DNA of 64,000 nucleotides from Sphagnum compactum (GCA_965153455.1 OZ234504.1:8804001-8868000); one strand, 5' to 3'; shown: positions 48,480-60,130, numbered from the stretch's first letter. The notes: generated by a model from the sequence alone, not told the origin. Translations and numbers: made by a program.

Positions 48480-48640
48480 ATCATAAGCTACAGGCTGAAT
48501 AATTTCACTACTCATGTCACAATACTAAACAATGACGGAAAAAATTATAATTTCAAACGTTAAACATGAATTCATTTTTTGAAAAAATAATTATTTGTTT
48601 TGTCAATGTGGAAATTGACCATAGGCTATGATATGTACTA
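48480..48640. repeat. Dispersed repeat family R3, copy 2
   Basis: CAGGCTGAATAATTTCACT and TTTGTTTTGTCAATGTGGAA match 22480-22660 in order. Non-coding. Confidence 0.6.
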
Positions 48641-48900
48641 GTGTTGTGTGTGTAAATTGTCTAGAACTTACACAAAGTGTAAGTGTAAATATCAAAATGA
48701 AATTTATTTGCATTTTGTTTAAATGTAAGTGTTTAATATCCATCTATGTTCGTGTAAGTGTAAATGTAAAATTGTGTAAATATATTTTATGTTGTGTAAA
48801 ATAATGTAAAAATAAAAGTAAAAAATACATTTATATGGTTTTATGTAAATGTGTAAAACAATGTAAGTGTAAAACAATGTTATAAATGTGATTTTTACTT
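48641..48900. repeat. Low-complexity GTAAGTGTAAA-type degenerate repeat
   Basis: Irregular repetition of GTAA(G/A)TGTAAA words over about 240 bp without a fixed period. Confidence 0.6.
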
Positions 48901-51900
48901 CGGGAGGTGGGAGGGGGGGGGATTCCATAAATTTTCGGCTATAGGTCAACCAAATGGCCCATTGCAAAAAAAAATCAAAACATTTGTGTTTTGAGGTGCA
49001 CCACAATTAATTTAATTAATTAATATGAATCAAAATAAGTACCGAAGTTCCTGTAAAAGCTTAGGCCAAAAATGGTGATGAACAAAGTTAGAAATAAAAG
49101 TTCTACTCAAGCAACGAGATGATGGAACTATGCAAGTATTATTGCCCTTGAATTTGTAATCCATGATACTTCTATTGGTGGATGGGTGAAAACTTGTTCT
49201 TTTGGTGTTGAACATGATTTATGTCGATTGGTAATCATTGTTGTTGTTGTAGTGATGAAAAATACAACACTTTAAAGATGGTGAGTGCAAAGCTTATGTA
49301 ATGTATCATGGGATATTGCTTTGGTAGCAATGACAAGGAAGGGTTGCAATTCTTTTGTAGCAATGGTGGGGAAGAATGATTAGAGTGAGCTTCCCAAGAT
49401 GATGGCAAGGAGGTGACCAGAGCAAGATTTTAGTTGCAGAGTTTTGTTACCATTGGGTTAACAACACATTTTCATGCCTCATATGTAACATTATGATGTT
49501 TCAGACCTCAAATCCTCATTTGAAGAAAAGATTCAATGATAGTAACAATGGGCTTAGCTTTGCCTTAACATCACATGACAACAAGGACTCCGTGTCAAAA
49601 TCTTTGCTACATAACACTCCTCAATACATATGTGAAAGTCCTTATTTCTGGTCCTTAACATTGACTTAACATGCACTTACCTCTAGGTGTAAAGGTTGCT
49701 TTTATACCCTATGTATACATGCTTCACACTAGCCCAAAATCAAGCTTGGACCCAATACCAAGTTCATATGAAAGTTTTCAAAAGGACCCAATAGGTACCA
49801 AGACCAGCTGGCCGCTGTAATATTGTATGCATACATGCTTTACATGAGCCAACAATCAATCTTGGACCAATACCAAGACCATCTTGTACACGAGATTTTC
49901 AGGAGCTACCTAATAGGCACCCAAGATCAGGCTTCTATGTATGATTTGAAACCAGTGTCAGACTACCACTGGTGGTGGATAAGTGCACACTGAATACAAG
50001 TGTTGTCCAGTTCCTAGTTTTGAAGAGGAGCTTTGGTGATGGTTCTTCACAAGCAAGACCAATCCTACTCAGCTATGTAAGTGATCGTGGCATCTGCTAT
50101 CGTCACACAAATCAAGCATTCACTGCTTCAGGGGGGCAACTGAAAATGTTGCTGATTTTTAATTATGTTTCTTTCTCCCACTTTGGGACAACTTTGTTGA
50201 TGTCTTTTTTTTGGAACTGCATGCAAATTGGGGAAGTATCATTTTTGCACTTACTGAAAGTTTACTTGGCAAGAATCTGCTGACAGACTTAAAGCTGCGA
50301 AAGCGTGATTACAAGTTTTTGAAGGCTGGTCCTTTTGCAGAAATTCTATCCAATCTGTGAAGTGAAAACTGGGACTCACATGGAAATTTGTTTGATAATC
50401 ATCAGTTGAATCTAGTCAAGGTCTGAAACATCTGCCACTTTGGGAGTCTGCACTGTGTTTGCAGTTCTCGAACTGTAGCTTGTAAGCAGTACACTCCCTT
50501 TGGATTCCTGCAACACTTTCGCTTATTCAGCTGGTGTTTCTTTTTTCCTGGTGGGCATGCCAATAACGTGCGATATTTGAGGTGTTCTGGTTCAATGTGC
50601 ACAACACACACACTCCCCAATTTTAGAGATTGTATAGGTACAAAGTTAGTTTTATAAGAAATTAAAACATGGGTTTATATTGATATGGAGTTCAACAAAA
50701 TAATTAAAATTAATATTTAATTATAAAACTTATGCCTACTTATCAAAAATAATTTAAAAAAAAAAAATCAACTCTCTTACTCTATCTTTAAGAATAAATT
50801 TTCACGGTTTCAATTTCGGATCTAGCAAACGACTAATACCAAAGTCCAATTCTTGTGGCGATCCCAACAAAAAGATTGTCGAACTCAGGTTCAGGTCACA
50901 AAAACCTAGAAGTGAACCAAACCCCAGTTTAAACATGCCAAACAAGTACCCACACAATACTCACCATATGCACCACTTAGTTCAAATATGATATTTAGGT
51001 GACTAAAGTATTACCCTCTTGTCCAAGCAAAATGACCATATGAGAGGCATGCGGGTATCACTCATACACACACACAAACACAAGTTATATTCAGTGAACC
51101 CATTTTGTGATATCAACCCATAGCAACCCCGCACACCTACCTGCCCAACTCTAGTTTGAACCTGAGAACCTCATGCAGTTTCAAGGAACACAGGCAAGCT
51201 TGGTGCTTTGCATGAAGCCCATTTAGAGGATTAATTAATCATGTTATATAATGATGCCTCCACACACACGACAAAAATACCAGCACGAATCTTTTTTATT
51301 CGTTGCTTCAAGTTAGGGTGGAAAAAATGGAGGTTAGTTTGACCACTTGATTTCAAAGCATTCAAATAACCCCTCCCCCCTTACATATTCCCAAAGAAAT
51401 TCTAATGTTGTTTTCTGGCATCATTATCGTGTTCTCAACATTTCTTGAATCCTACGACTTCAGCATTTCTTTAAAATTTTGATCCATGATAGCATTGTTG
51501 AATGACTTCATCATTTTGCTACACTTTTCTTCAATGTCATTCTTCAAATGTAAATTGAAGAGATGGAAGGACATGATACCCCATGTCATGTACACACCAT
51601 GCAAATATTCCACCCTAAGTTAGTCTGAACTCTGAACAGATCAATGTACGGTTAAATTAATCCCATTACACATTTCTTCTTTTTTTATCACTTTCTGTGA
51701 ACATGGGTTAATTTTATTCCTTTAGATTTTAGTCATTTTAACCCGCCAAATCAAGAGAGGGTTAAATACAATGAAAATATCCCTTCTAGGTATCCCCAAG
51801 GGTTAATCCAGCTTATGCACTTGGGGTTATGCATCTTGTGTTTCTTTTTCTTTTTTTTCTTTTTTGGGGTTTTCACAGTTTGCTCGCTTGTCTTCAGTGG

Positions 51901-52059
51901 ATCACTCGATGCTATTGCTGAAGTTAAATTTTTATGAAGCCATTTTAATGTGGTAAAATGTGAAAAATTCATAATTAACCCATATATTAGTTTGATCTCA
52001 ATTTGAGAAGAAAAATTTCAATGCAATAATTACATCGAGGTTGTGATTTTGTAAAACAC
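48901..52059. other. Gene-free interval with an unidentified non-repetitive segment at 49.95-50.65 kb
   Basis: A G-run lies near 48911-48920. The segment 49950-50650 is more complex than its surroundings and has open frames on both strands (49972-50283 on +, 50402-50620 on -) that I do not recognise. It may be a transcribed non-coding region or an old gene fragment. Confidence 0.4.
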
Positions 52060-52345
52060 GGTCAAATTCAAGTTATTTCAGCTTTGCTCTTTATTCAGTG
52101 GTTGTTGACAAACCTACCTAAAGCTTATGATGGGCTTGCAGAGCTCGGTTGCGTCTATTTCAGGATTAATAAAAATAGCAAAAAGGCCATTACCACTGAC
52201 CATTACCCAGGGTATAGAATGTGGGTCAGAGAACAAGAATGTTCGAGAATATTCTAAGCCGTGGATATTTGACTCCGCTTCGAGTCACTTTTTATATTCC
52301 GTAAACACCAGGATAAAAGGCTGGGGTCGCACATGTTTGTTGAAT
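52060..52345 (+). pseudogene. Ty1/copia-type retrotransposon fragment (gag end to protease)
   Basis: Near 52095, LLTNLPKAYDGLAELG resembles the end of copia gag, and at about 52258-52325 the sequence encodes PWIFDSASSHFLYSVNTRI, matching the WxxDSGASxHM protease start with the catalytic-site Gly replaced by Ala. The two parts are in different frames and nothing of integrase or reverse transcriptase follows, so it is a short relic. Confidence 0.55.
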
Positions 52346-53639
52346 AATTAATTAATTAATTAATTTTGAGGATTCCATTTTGACAAATGATATATTCCCC
52401 AATATTTCATCATATTCTTTATTTCCTTCCAAAAAAAGTTATATCTATATCTATATATATATATATATATGGATATGAAAATTTCAACATTTTTGAAAAT
52501 ACCATAAACTAGTGTGGCCTGTACTGGTGGCCCAAGTGTTACCATGTCCTCAACTGATTTTTCCTTCCAAAACCTGGTTTTTTGGGAATTTATTTGAATT
52601 TTCAGCGGTAGAAATCACTTAAAAATCAAAATATCTCCCACATTTGAAATCCAAAATCTTACCAAATAAATTCCATTGAATCCTGCTCATCAAAATCATT
52701 CCAACAACACCAAAGGCATATTCCAATTCCTCTGAAAATTTCACCTACGATTTGATTTCATTTAATTTTCAGTGAAGAAATCATTCAATATTCAAGAACT
52801 TTTGCATTGCAAGTCCAAACATCATGGAACCAAGCGCATGCATGCACCCCTCCTTGTGGAGAGCTTTACAAGGACATCAAGAACAGGATCTGAAGCATCC
52901 CGGTTCAGTGGATCTCATAAGTACAAAACAAAACGAAACGAAACAAACTACCTTCGTTCATAGATAGATTAGTGTCAAAAATTGGCCCATGTACTAGAGT
53001 AGTTATCTAACGAGGCAAACCGATGGTGTGTTGGAAACACCAAAGGAATGAAAGACAAAAAAGGAATGTTCTTCTCCCAGACAACAATATGTGACTGGGA
53101 CTCTCAATTGCAGAACTCTCAGAAAAACAAATCACCACCACTCCAACAAATTGTGGAACATAGACCCTCATCACTCGAGAGTAATAATAATGAAAGACTC
53201 AGTCTGAAAAGAAGCAAAAGAAACTCATCAATAATAATAATAATGACTTACAAAAGTTACAAAGGGAATGTCCTGAAAAAGCATTCTTCTGGCTAGGCTA
53301 GCACTAAGTACTTTGCTTACTTACTTACACCAAAAGAGCAATGGTACTATGAATCCAAACAACTGCAAACCACAAACAAAGATGGAATGGAATGGAATGG
53401 GAATTCAGCATCTGATCTCTGCAGTTCATGAATGAAATTTTTAGAAGTAGTTGTTCAACGAATCTGGATTTCTACTGTCTAAAGATGGAAACTCCTGTCC
53501 TTACTCCTTTTTCTGTACACATCTTCTTCATAACTGTACACTTGATGTACATTACATGAGCTAATAATCCATTTTGCTTTGTTTTTTATATACATATAGC
53601 AAAATATCAGCTCTGAAAACCAGCGTTTTCCTTTAAAGG
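52346..53639. other. Gene-free; partly non-repetitive
   Basis: An (AT)n tract lies at about 52452-52471 and a (TTAA)n tract near 52343-52363. From 52770 to 53600 the sequence is non-repetitive, with small trinucleotide (AAT) and pentanucleotide (GGAAT) runs, and could be part of an unrecognised transcript. No domain was found. Confidence 0.45.
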
Positions 53640-53900
53640 AATTTTTGTTTGTAGCCAACGTGTTGATCATCATCCCTTTGGAAGATTTAGCCAAATTTGG
53701 CTATAAACTAGAAATAAACTACCAATCTTTAATCATCGTTTTATTATGTTTTGCTACACATTGAAAACCAAGTAAATGAATTTGGCAATTTTTTATTTTA
53801 TTTTTTATTCTCACTTCTGGTGATTGAAACCTTCCAAAATCACTTTTTTTTCAAAAATTTATTTTTGATTCCACTTTTTGGTTGAATTTTCAGCAATACA
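53640..53900 (+). repeat. Dispersed repeat family R2, copy c
   Basis: GATCATCATCCCTTTGGAAG, ATTTAGCCAAATTTGGCTAT, then GCTACACATTGAAAACC. The distal match to 23030-23150 supports an element over 200 bp long. Confidence 0.65.
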
Positions 53901-54399
53901 AAATCCATTGCTGACATTCCTATCGTAAAGCACTTGGAGAAATTTCACGATGTATTTGAAGGGCACCTTATATACCTTAACATACCAATGTTGTTGTTGT
54001 GTGGTTATTTGATTTTCTTAATAATCTCGAGTTCTAGCTTTTTGAAAATTTTGGAATCAACGAACTTGTCTAGTTTTGGTTTATTCAAATTACAAACATG
54101 AAGGTTCAAACATTGGGGCTGGTTATCTTTTAACCAAAAATACAGTGGTTATAGGCAATGGCCTTTTAATCTAAAGAAATTTGCCATCTCACATATATGT
54201 GGCGGTTATGAACTGGCTCTTTGAAATGAGTAATCAATTTGCAAATTGTTGGAATGAGTAGGAATGTTATTAGTTTAAAATGCATGACTAACTTATATGT
54301 CTTGGCATTGAAGTGAATCTACATTTAAATGTAAACTCTTATATTTACCATGTGAGGTCAAGCGTCAACACAATGAAAAAATGGAAAGCAATATAAATT

Positions 54400-54860
54400 T
54401 AGGTGTAACCTTTTCCTTGTGGTGCTCAAAGGCGTTTCAAAAAATCATCTATTCCTATCTAATTGAGGAACTAAACAAAGAAGTCATTGCTTCACAAAAC
54501 TCTTGTAAGCATTGGTGTGTGACATATTAGACAAACTATAAGAGCAAGTTAATATCCCCAAGAGAAAATGGCATTGGGTCATTTATGATTGAACTTATGT
54601 TGGAAATTAGAATATATTTTAAATGGTTTATCATTGTGCACTATGAGAACACTTTTTTGAAATGCTAGCTATTTGTAATCCAAAAATAGACAAATCAAAA
54701 TCACCAACATTACAAGCAACAACAAAAACTTTTGAATTACCTTGTTGTCTTTTGCCATACAATCCTTTGTTCAAAAGTGTTCTTGAACATCCAAGTTTTA
54801 TATAGTGAGTGCCATCTAATCATGGAAAAACATTGGATACATTAAGCGCCATGACATGTG
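54400..54860 (-). pseudogene. DDE-transposase-like fragment (possible second PIF/Harbinger relic)
   Basis: On the minus strand from about 54816 an open stretch of about 58 codons encodes LDGTHYIKLGCSR, then GLYGKRQQGNSKVFVVACNV. A D-G-T-H motif followed by Y/G-K-R and a V-x-x-A-C-x-x-G strand is the order seen around the first and second strands of DDE_Tnp_4 proteins. Further down, PNAIFSWGD-like fragments are out of frame. The family assignment is tentative. Confidence 0.35.
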
Positions 54861-55979
54861 AAGAGGACTCTAGATTTTACCTTTTTGGAAAGACTTTGAC
54901 TAACAATAAATCCCTTTGGTCATTTTTCTTGTTGTCTATTTCCATGTTTGACCTATCAAAGGAACATGACCATAATTGTCAACATGCAACTTCATTTGTC
55001 ACGCGTGTGAAATATATTAATTCATCTAAAAAACTCAATTTAAATTGAGTGTCTCAGCTTACAACAAGATCAATGTTTGACTACAATCACACTCCAATTG
55101 TATTAGAGATTGACAATTAGGAAAAAAAATTGCAAAAAAGAACAAGCATGGTGGATAAAAGGTCCACAACTATTGCTCAAGCAACAATGCCACTTGTGTA
55201 ATGGATGGATGACTTATGTTGTATGAATATCAATACCTTTCTTTTGAGGTGTGCATATCCTACTCTTTCATTGTTGCCCTCTTACAACCATTATATAAAG
55301 AAATGATAATTGTAAACTTTGTGTGACAAACCCAACTTTTGTCCTATTTTTTAAATCTAAATTAATCTCCTTAAAGCTTCAAAAAATAGTAGGAAAATTG
55401 AACATGTTGTAACTTACCAAAAAATTAATCTTGACATCACTTTGATTATTTTTTAGCATTTCTCTCTTGGTGTGATCACAATCAAAGGAATCAAAAATCA
55501 TGTCAAATCCCAATGAAAATTGTAAACAATTGTCAATATGTCTATGCAATCATCTAAATAATGTACAACCAATTCTAAGTAAGGCGCATGTTTCACCGTA
55601 CATTTTCATCCACAATGTTATTAGTTATTAAATATTACTCCTAAGGTCCACCAAAATAAATGTCTTAATAATCTTTTCAATGAATTATTTGAAATTCAAT
55701 GCCACGGTAAGGTTGACATTTCAACACATCATCAACTAGCCTTTTCATGTTGACACTCGATGTCTATTTAATTAATTTCACATAAACAAGGAATTTCTTC
55801 CTAGAGTCACACTTGTCAATTAGAGCCTCAAAGTTTCCATTAATGCCTCCCATGTTATTTCAATAGCCTCAAACAACTCACTCGTTACATGTTTGGGTTG
55901 CCATTTAAACCAATAAAAATTGATCATGATCTACATATGTTTAGATTCATGATAACCTTCACATCATGCTTTATAGTTG
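54861..55979. other. No recognisable gene
   Basis: AT-rich interval with no domain or RNA gene visible. Confidence 0.5.
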
Positions 55980-56088
55980 GTAAAGCGCATAGGAGTGAAG
56001 GTGACATTCCCAAAATGCAAGGTGAACTCGAGTATAACCTCATCCTACACCCCTTATTTTGGTAATGTCCCCACCCCATAGGCTTTAC
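55980..56088. mobile_element. Foldback MITE-like element, family F1, copy 2
   Basis: The left end GTAAAGCGCATAGG...GACATTCCCAAAATGC and the right end (reverse complement GTAAAGCCTATGGGGTGGGG then ACATTACCAAAATAA) form imperfect arms of about 36 bp. Upstream CATCATGCTTTATAGTTG matches the flank of the copy at 59663, so the true element is larger than the hairpin. Confidence 0.7.
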
Positions 56089-56164
56089 CCTAAGTGTAAA
56101 CATCATCATCACATAAAGAAAAAACTCACAAAAAAGCCCACATTCACCTTGGAAAAATCTGCCC

Positions 56165-56300
56165 TGTGTTTTTTTTCCAATTTTGTGATGTAACTAGCAC
56201 AAGTGGTGATCATCTATGAGACAATTTAGCCAAATTTGGCTAAACAAAACATGAAAATAAAACCATTTAAGCATCCTTTTATCTTGTTGGCTTGCTACAT
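56165..56300 (+). repeat. Dispersed repeat family R2, copy d
   Basis: TTTTTTTTCCAATTTTGTGA, TGTAACTAGCACAAGTGGTG, ATCATCTATGAGACAATTTA, GCCAAATTTGGCTAA, then TTTAAGCATCCTTTTATCTT. It is the best-preserved copy and is used as reference for the family. Confidence 0.75.
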
Positions 56301-56750
56301 ACGGGACCCTGATGAAACATAATTTAAGAATTAACCCTGTTCTTAATTAATTAATTAATTATACCGGTTATCACAATTTTCACCTAACTCTTTATAATCA
56401 CCCAACATTGGCATAAACCAAAGTTGGGTGGGCATCAACTTTTCAACATATTAACTAGTACTGATATTGGATTAGAAAAACTTTCATACAAACATGATTT
56501 TATTATTAAGGCCCTATGCTGATTTTTGGCTTATACTTGGTAATGAAACTAGTATATTTCCCTTGTATGAAGTTGGGGCAAGCACTAAATAGGTGCTATG
56601 AACTAAATGCAACTTAGTTTTCAATGCAAAAAATACATTGTCTATAGGAATATGAACACGAAATTAATCTTCAAATTTATTTTTTCTTCTCCCATTTGTG
56701 ACTATGTTATGAGTTTGGGTAACATTACCTCTTTTATTTGTTTAAAAAAA

Positions 56751-56815
56751 AATGTTGTGGCACAATGGGTAATTACTACCGCTTCAAATGGGAGATCTTG
56801 GGTTCAAATTTCTTT
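56751..56815 (+). mobile_element. tRNA-like SINE head with Pol III A and B boxes
   Basis: TGGCACAATGGG at 56758-56769 fits the A-box consensus TRGCNNARYNGG completely; GGTTCAAATTT at 56801-56811 fits the B box GGTTCRANTCC except for the last two bases. The spacing of 31 nt is tRNA-like. The segment between does not fold into a convincing anticodon arm and no acceptor stem closes, so this is a tRNA-derived SINE head or pseudogene, not a working tRNA. The downstream body may be the palindrome-rich region to about 57200. Confidence 0.55.
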
Positions 56816-57200
56816 ACCATACAAATCTCTTATCATGGACGGCTTTCATCTGGGAAGGAATGACAATCATTCTTGGGAATTGTTGGCCCAAGCTTCCCAA
56901 GGAGACGCGGTTGCCTGCCCGTGGCAAATTGGCTCAATTTTTTGGGGATCATGTGTTGCTAGGGAAAATTGGCCAAGTTCTCAAAGGACCCATGTGTTTC
57001 CCAAGGCAAGCATGCCCAAGTTCCTTGGGGAAACATGGTCGCCTAAGGCAAATGGGCTCAAGTTCGAAAAGAACCATGAGTTTCTTGGGGCAAATGGGTC
57101 CAAGTTCCTTGAGAACCACCCATTTGCCTTAGGAAACACATTGTTCCTAAGAGAACTTGGGCCCAAAACGTGGTTCTCAGGGCACCTTGGGTGAGTTCTC
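56816..57200. repeat. Palindrome-rich, GC-richer block after the SINE head
   Basis: Dense short inverted words: CAAGTTC/GAACTTG, GGCAAATGGG/CCCATTTGCC, AGAACC/GGTTCT and TCCTTGGGG/CCCAAGG. Example arms: GGCAAATGGG at about 57089 against CCCATTTGCC at about 57118. It can be read in several frames without a stop for over 100 codons because of composition, but no domain is present. Confidence 0.6.
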
Positions 57201-57980
57201 CCTAGGGTAACAACTTAGTCCCCTTCTCCCCCAAGGAATTTGCAATTCCAGGGCAATTAGTTTGAAGAACTTGCCTAGGGTTACAATTTTTTTTCCCGTA
57301 TGTTTCATAAATGGAAGGGAAAAAAAAAAATTGGAAAAAAATCAACCCTTGAACCTTTGGGTTGAAAGAGGGATTATAATCATTGCATCACATTTTATTT
57401 TCTTTGAAAATATTGTGCAAAAAAATAAAGTTAAAATCTTAATCATAGTTAAGGTATAATAAAATTAATTAATTTATATATTTTTGCTAGGCATCATCTT
57501 TTAAATGAGTGGAGGCCAATGCGACATTTAATTCATTGCACCTATCTAGTGCTTACTTGAAGTTGGTATTGTATCAGCCAGTTTTTTTCACATGGACCAA
57601 TTGGGTATCATCAATAGTGATACCCAAGTTAATACCCATCTTTGAATTCTCATTTCAATGACAAATGGCTCATTTGAAAACCGTCCTATAACTAAAAATG
57701 CAAAATATGAAAACTCTCTTGAGGTGTAAAGAAAACCCAAAGGCAATTCTTAGTTTTAATGATCTAGGATTATGGGGTTGGGTTACCTACTCTAAGGTAG
57801 GTAGATAGTATGCAATCCTTGTTTTAATTTGTTATGAATGCATCACAATGTGAGTGCATCCCAAAGCTCAATGTTTTTTTGTGTTTCAATGGATCACATT
57901 GATTAACATTGTTTTTAATGCACCTCACTATGTTGATACCAACACATATAATGTGCAAGCTTTGCTTTAGCTCACCTATG

Positions 57981-58020
<40 letters not shown>

Positions 58021-58939
58021 ACATGCTCACCACTTTTGGGTAAAGAATATAAAACAAATTAGGATACTAAATATGAAAAATATTTGGAGTGCACATTCTT
58101 GAGTGCAAATAGCACACCTCATTGTTGGAGAAAAATAAAATCCAACAACTAACTGATTTGTGAGAGAACTGGTAAAACTTAAAAACCAGCTGAAACTCAA
58201 AAAATGAAATTTTTGATACCCTGAAAAGTTTTGATTAGAAAAATTTTATTATTCAAAAAAAAAAGAATGGGTCTGGTTTTATTACAACTCTATAACAAAA
58301 TTTGGAATCATCGGTTCCACCCCAAAAAAAAATGAGAACTGCCCAACACTCTAGTTACAAGTATCTGGTATTAATTATGTCAAGTCCATGCCCTAAACCC
58401 TAAACCTAGGCTGGTGCTGGTATGTTTGGTTCCATGGTGGTAGATTTGCACCATTGCTGACACCACCACAATCATAACTTTCATGCACCTCCCATGATTT
58501 CCAAGCTTGTGAACAAATGTTGTCAGTTATGTCACCTTACAAGCACAATGATCCAAGAGATTTATGGGATTTGGTGTATCCATCTTTGTTTAACAATAAC
58601 CCACAATTCCATAAAGATTGTATGGGTACTGTTCATGATCTGTTAATATTGAAGAGGAAGTGTCCATTTTATTATTGTATTTGCTATATTGAAATGAGGT
58701 CATGTATGTGCAATGGTGAAATTAAATGACTAATAATCAATGTGTAAAAAAGATAATTTTCATTTATCTGATTTTTTGGGTCATTTTTGCAAAAAAGAAT
58801 GGGAATTTTTGGAATTTTTTTTTACTTTTGTAATTTTTTCCTTTTTTTGGCTTTTTCTGGAAAAAATTGTAACATTTTTGACATCACAAAATGGGGGGGG
58901 GGGGGAATGCATGCCTTTGAATTCAATATGTTGTGTTCA
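57201..58939. other. Gene-free interval with (AT)n at 57981-58016
   Basis: AT-rich, with a long alternating AT tract at 57981-58016 and a G-run near 58893-58906. No gene or RNA gene. Confidence 0.5.
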
Positions 58940-59015
58940 GTGTCTTCTTTTTTTTCAATTTTGTGAAGTAAGTGGGTTGGCAATTATGCACAAGAGGGCT
59001 TAGCCAAATTAGGTC
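58940..59015 (+). repeat. Dispersed repeat family R2, copy e
   Basis: CAGTGTCTTCTTTTTTTTCA, ATTTTGTGAAGTAAGTGGGT, then GGCTTAGCCAAATTAGG. Confidence 0.6.
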
Positions 59016-59194
59016 AGAGGGGAAAACGGAAGAAACAAGAAACACTTTTTCATTGTATTCATGTCCCATAGATAATCAGAGACTACCTATTCACTTCAGA
59101 ACCTCTCTTTTTATTTCTCTTTGTATTTTGAGCGATCCTCCCCAGCAGAAGATCCCTAGGGAGTTATGCAGCGGGCGAAGTCCCCCGCTTTATT

Positions 59195-59463
59195 TCTATG
59201 TTCCCATGTTCCTATGGAAAGATTTTTTGATGGGATGGATCAGGAAAATTCAAAAACACAAGGAGGAAAGGGACAGGTCAAGAAAATTCAAAAAAAGAAG
59301 AAGGAAAGAATGGAGGAAAGAAAAAGAAGAGATTTTTTTTACTATGTACTTGGAGGTTCCCATACTCGTGTGTTCTCCATTGGTCGGGAACGCCCTTCGG
59401 GCTACAGCCCTCATGCAACCCTCCCTCACGAGAGCCCATTCGTGTGGGAACCTCCCCTACAAC
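59195..59463. mobile_element. Foldback element, family F3, copy 2
   Basis: Hairpin arms at 59346-59380 (CTTGGAGGTTCCCATACTCG then TGTGTTCTC) and 59428-59463 (reverse complement GTAGGGGAGGTTCCCACACG). The leader TATGTTCCCATGTTCCTATG at about 59199 matches the one before copy 1 at 30019. The copies differ by an A/G-rich insertion here. Confidence 0.7.
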
Positions 59464-59539
59464 CTAAAGTACTCCAAGAAAATCATTAGTCTATTTTGAG
59501 GGTACCCTTATATTCATGAACATGCCTCCTAGAAAAGAG

Positions 59540-59759
59540 GAGGGATATTCTGCCTACTTATAGGTGTAAGATCCGTCTCACTCTGTAAGGAGCAAGTGTA
59601 AGAACCTTCTCCTGTCTTACACTAGTTAGGTTGGTGATAATTGTGCTTCATGCTTTACTATAGTTAATGCCCAGGGTGAGTGCATTCCCAAAATGCAAGG
59701 CATTCTCAGCTATCACCTTGTCGTAGACCCTTTTTCTTGAGGATGCCCCTCACCCAGTG
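59540..59759. mobile_element. F1-family element, copy 3, inverted relative to copy 1
   Basis: GAGGGATATTCTGCCTACTT followed by ATAGGTGTAAGA is the reverse complement of 1598-1560, and GTTAATGCCCAGGGTGAGTG then CATTCCCAAAATGC matches the reverse complement of the hairpin at 1272-1363. The same modules in mirrored order show that 1272-1598 and 59540-59759 are copies of one larger element. The 31-bp array of copy 1 is absent here. Confidence 0.65.
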
Positions 59760-59934
59760 TTTTTGTTTTTGGCGAAATTTCCCCAAATTTCAACCTGAAA
59801 AATATGATTTTAACTTACACAAGGATTTTTCATGGAAAAAAAAAAGACCCAAATTCATCAAAAATTATTTTTTTAAAATTAAAATTTTCAGATTTGTATG
59901 ATAAGTTCCAGTAGATAGCCAAAAATACAGAACA

Positions 59935-60040
59935 ATTCTGAATTTTTTCTACTTTCATATCTAGTCTGTAGTCAAATTTGGCTAAATCATCTTATCGCTG
60001 CTTCAGCTACATCACAAAATTGAAAAAAAAAAAAAAAAAA
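59935..60040 (-). repeat. Dispersed repeat family R2, copy f (inverted)
   Basis: Reverse complement reads TTCAATTTTGTGATGTAGCT, GATGATTTAGCCAAATTTGA, then CTAGATATGAAAGTAG, collinear with the copies at 56165 and 53640. Confidence 0.7.
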
Positions 60041-60130
60041 CCCCCCATGCCCCCCACCTTGAGGCTTTTATTCTACACAAAAATATGATTATCTACTTCC
60101 ATATTAATCCATTACATTACATTGCCTACC

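Noticed and set aside
50402-50620. Minus-strand open frame with a basic Cys-containing stretch (PPGKKKHQLNKRKCC)
   Set aside because: No recognised family, no supporting exons, short. Left as an unidentified segment.
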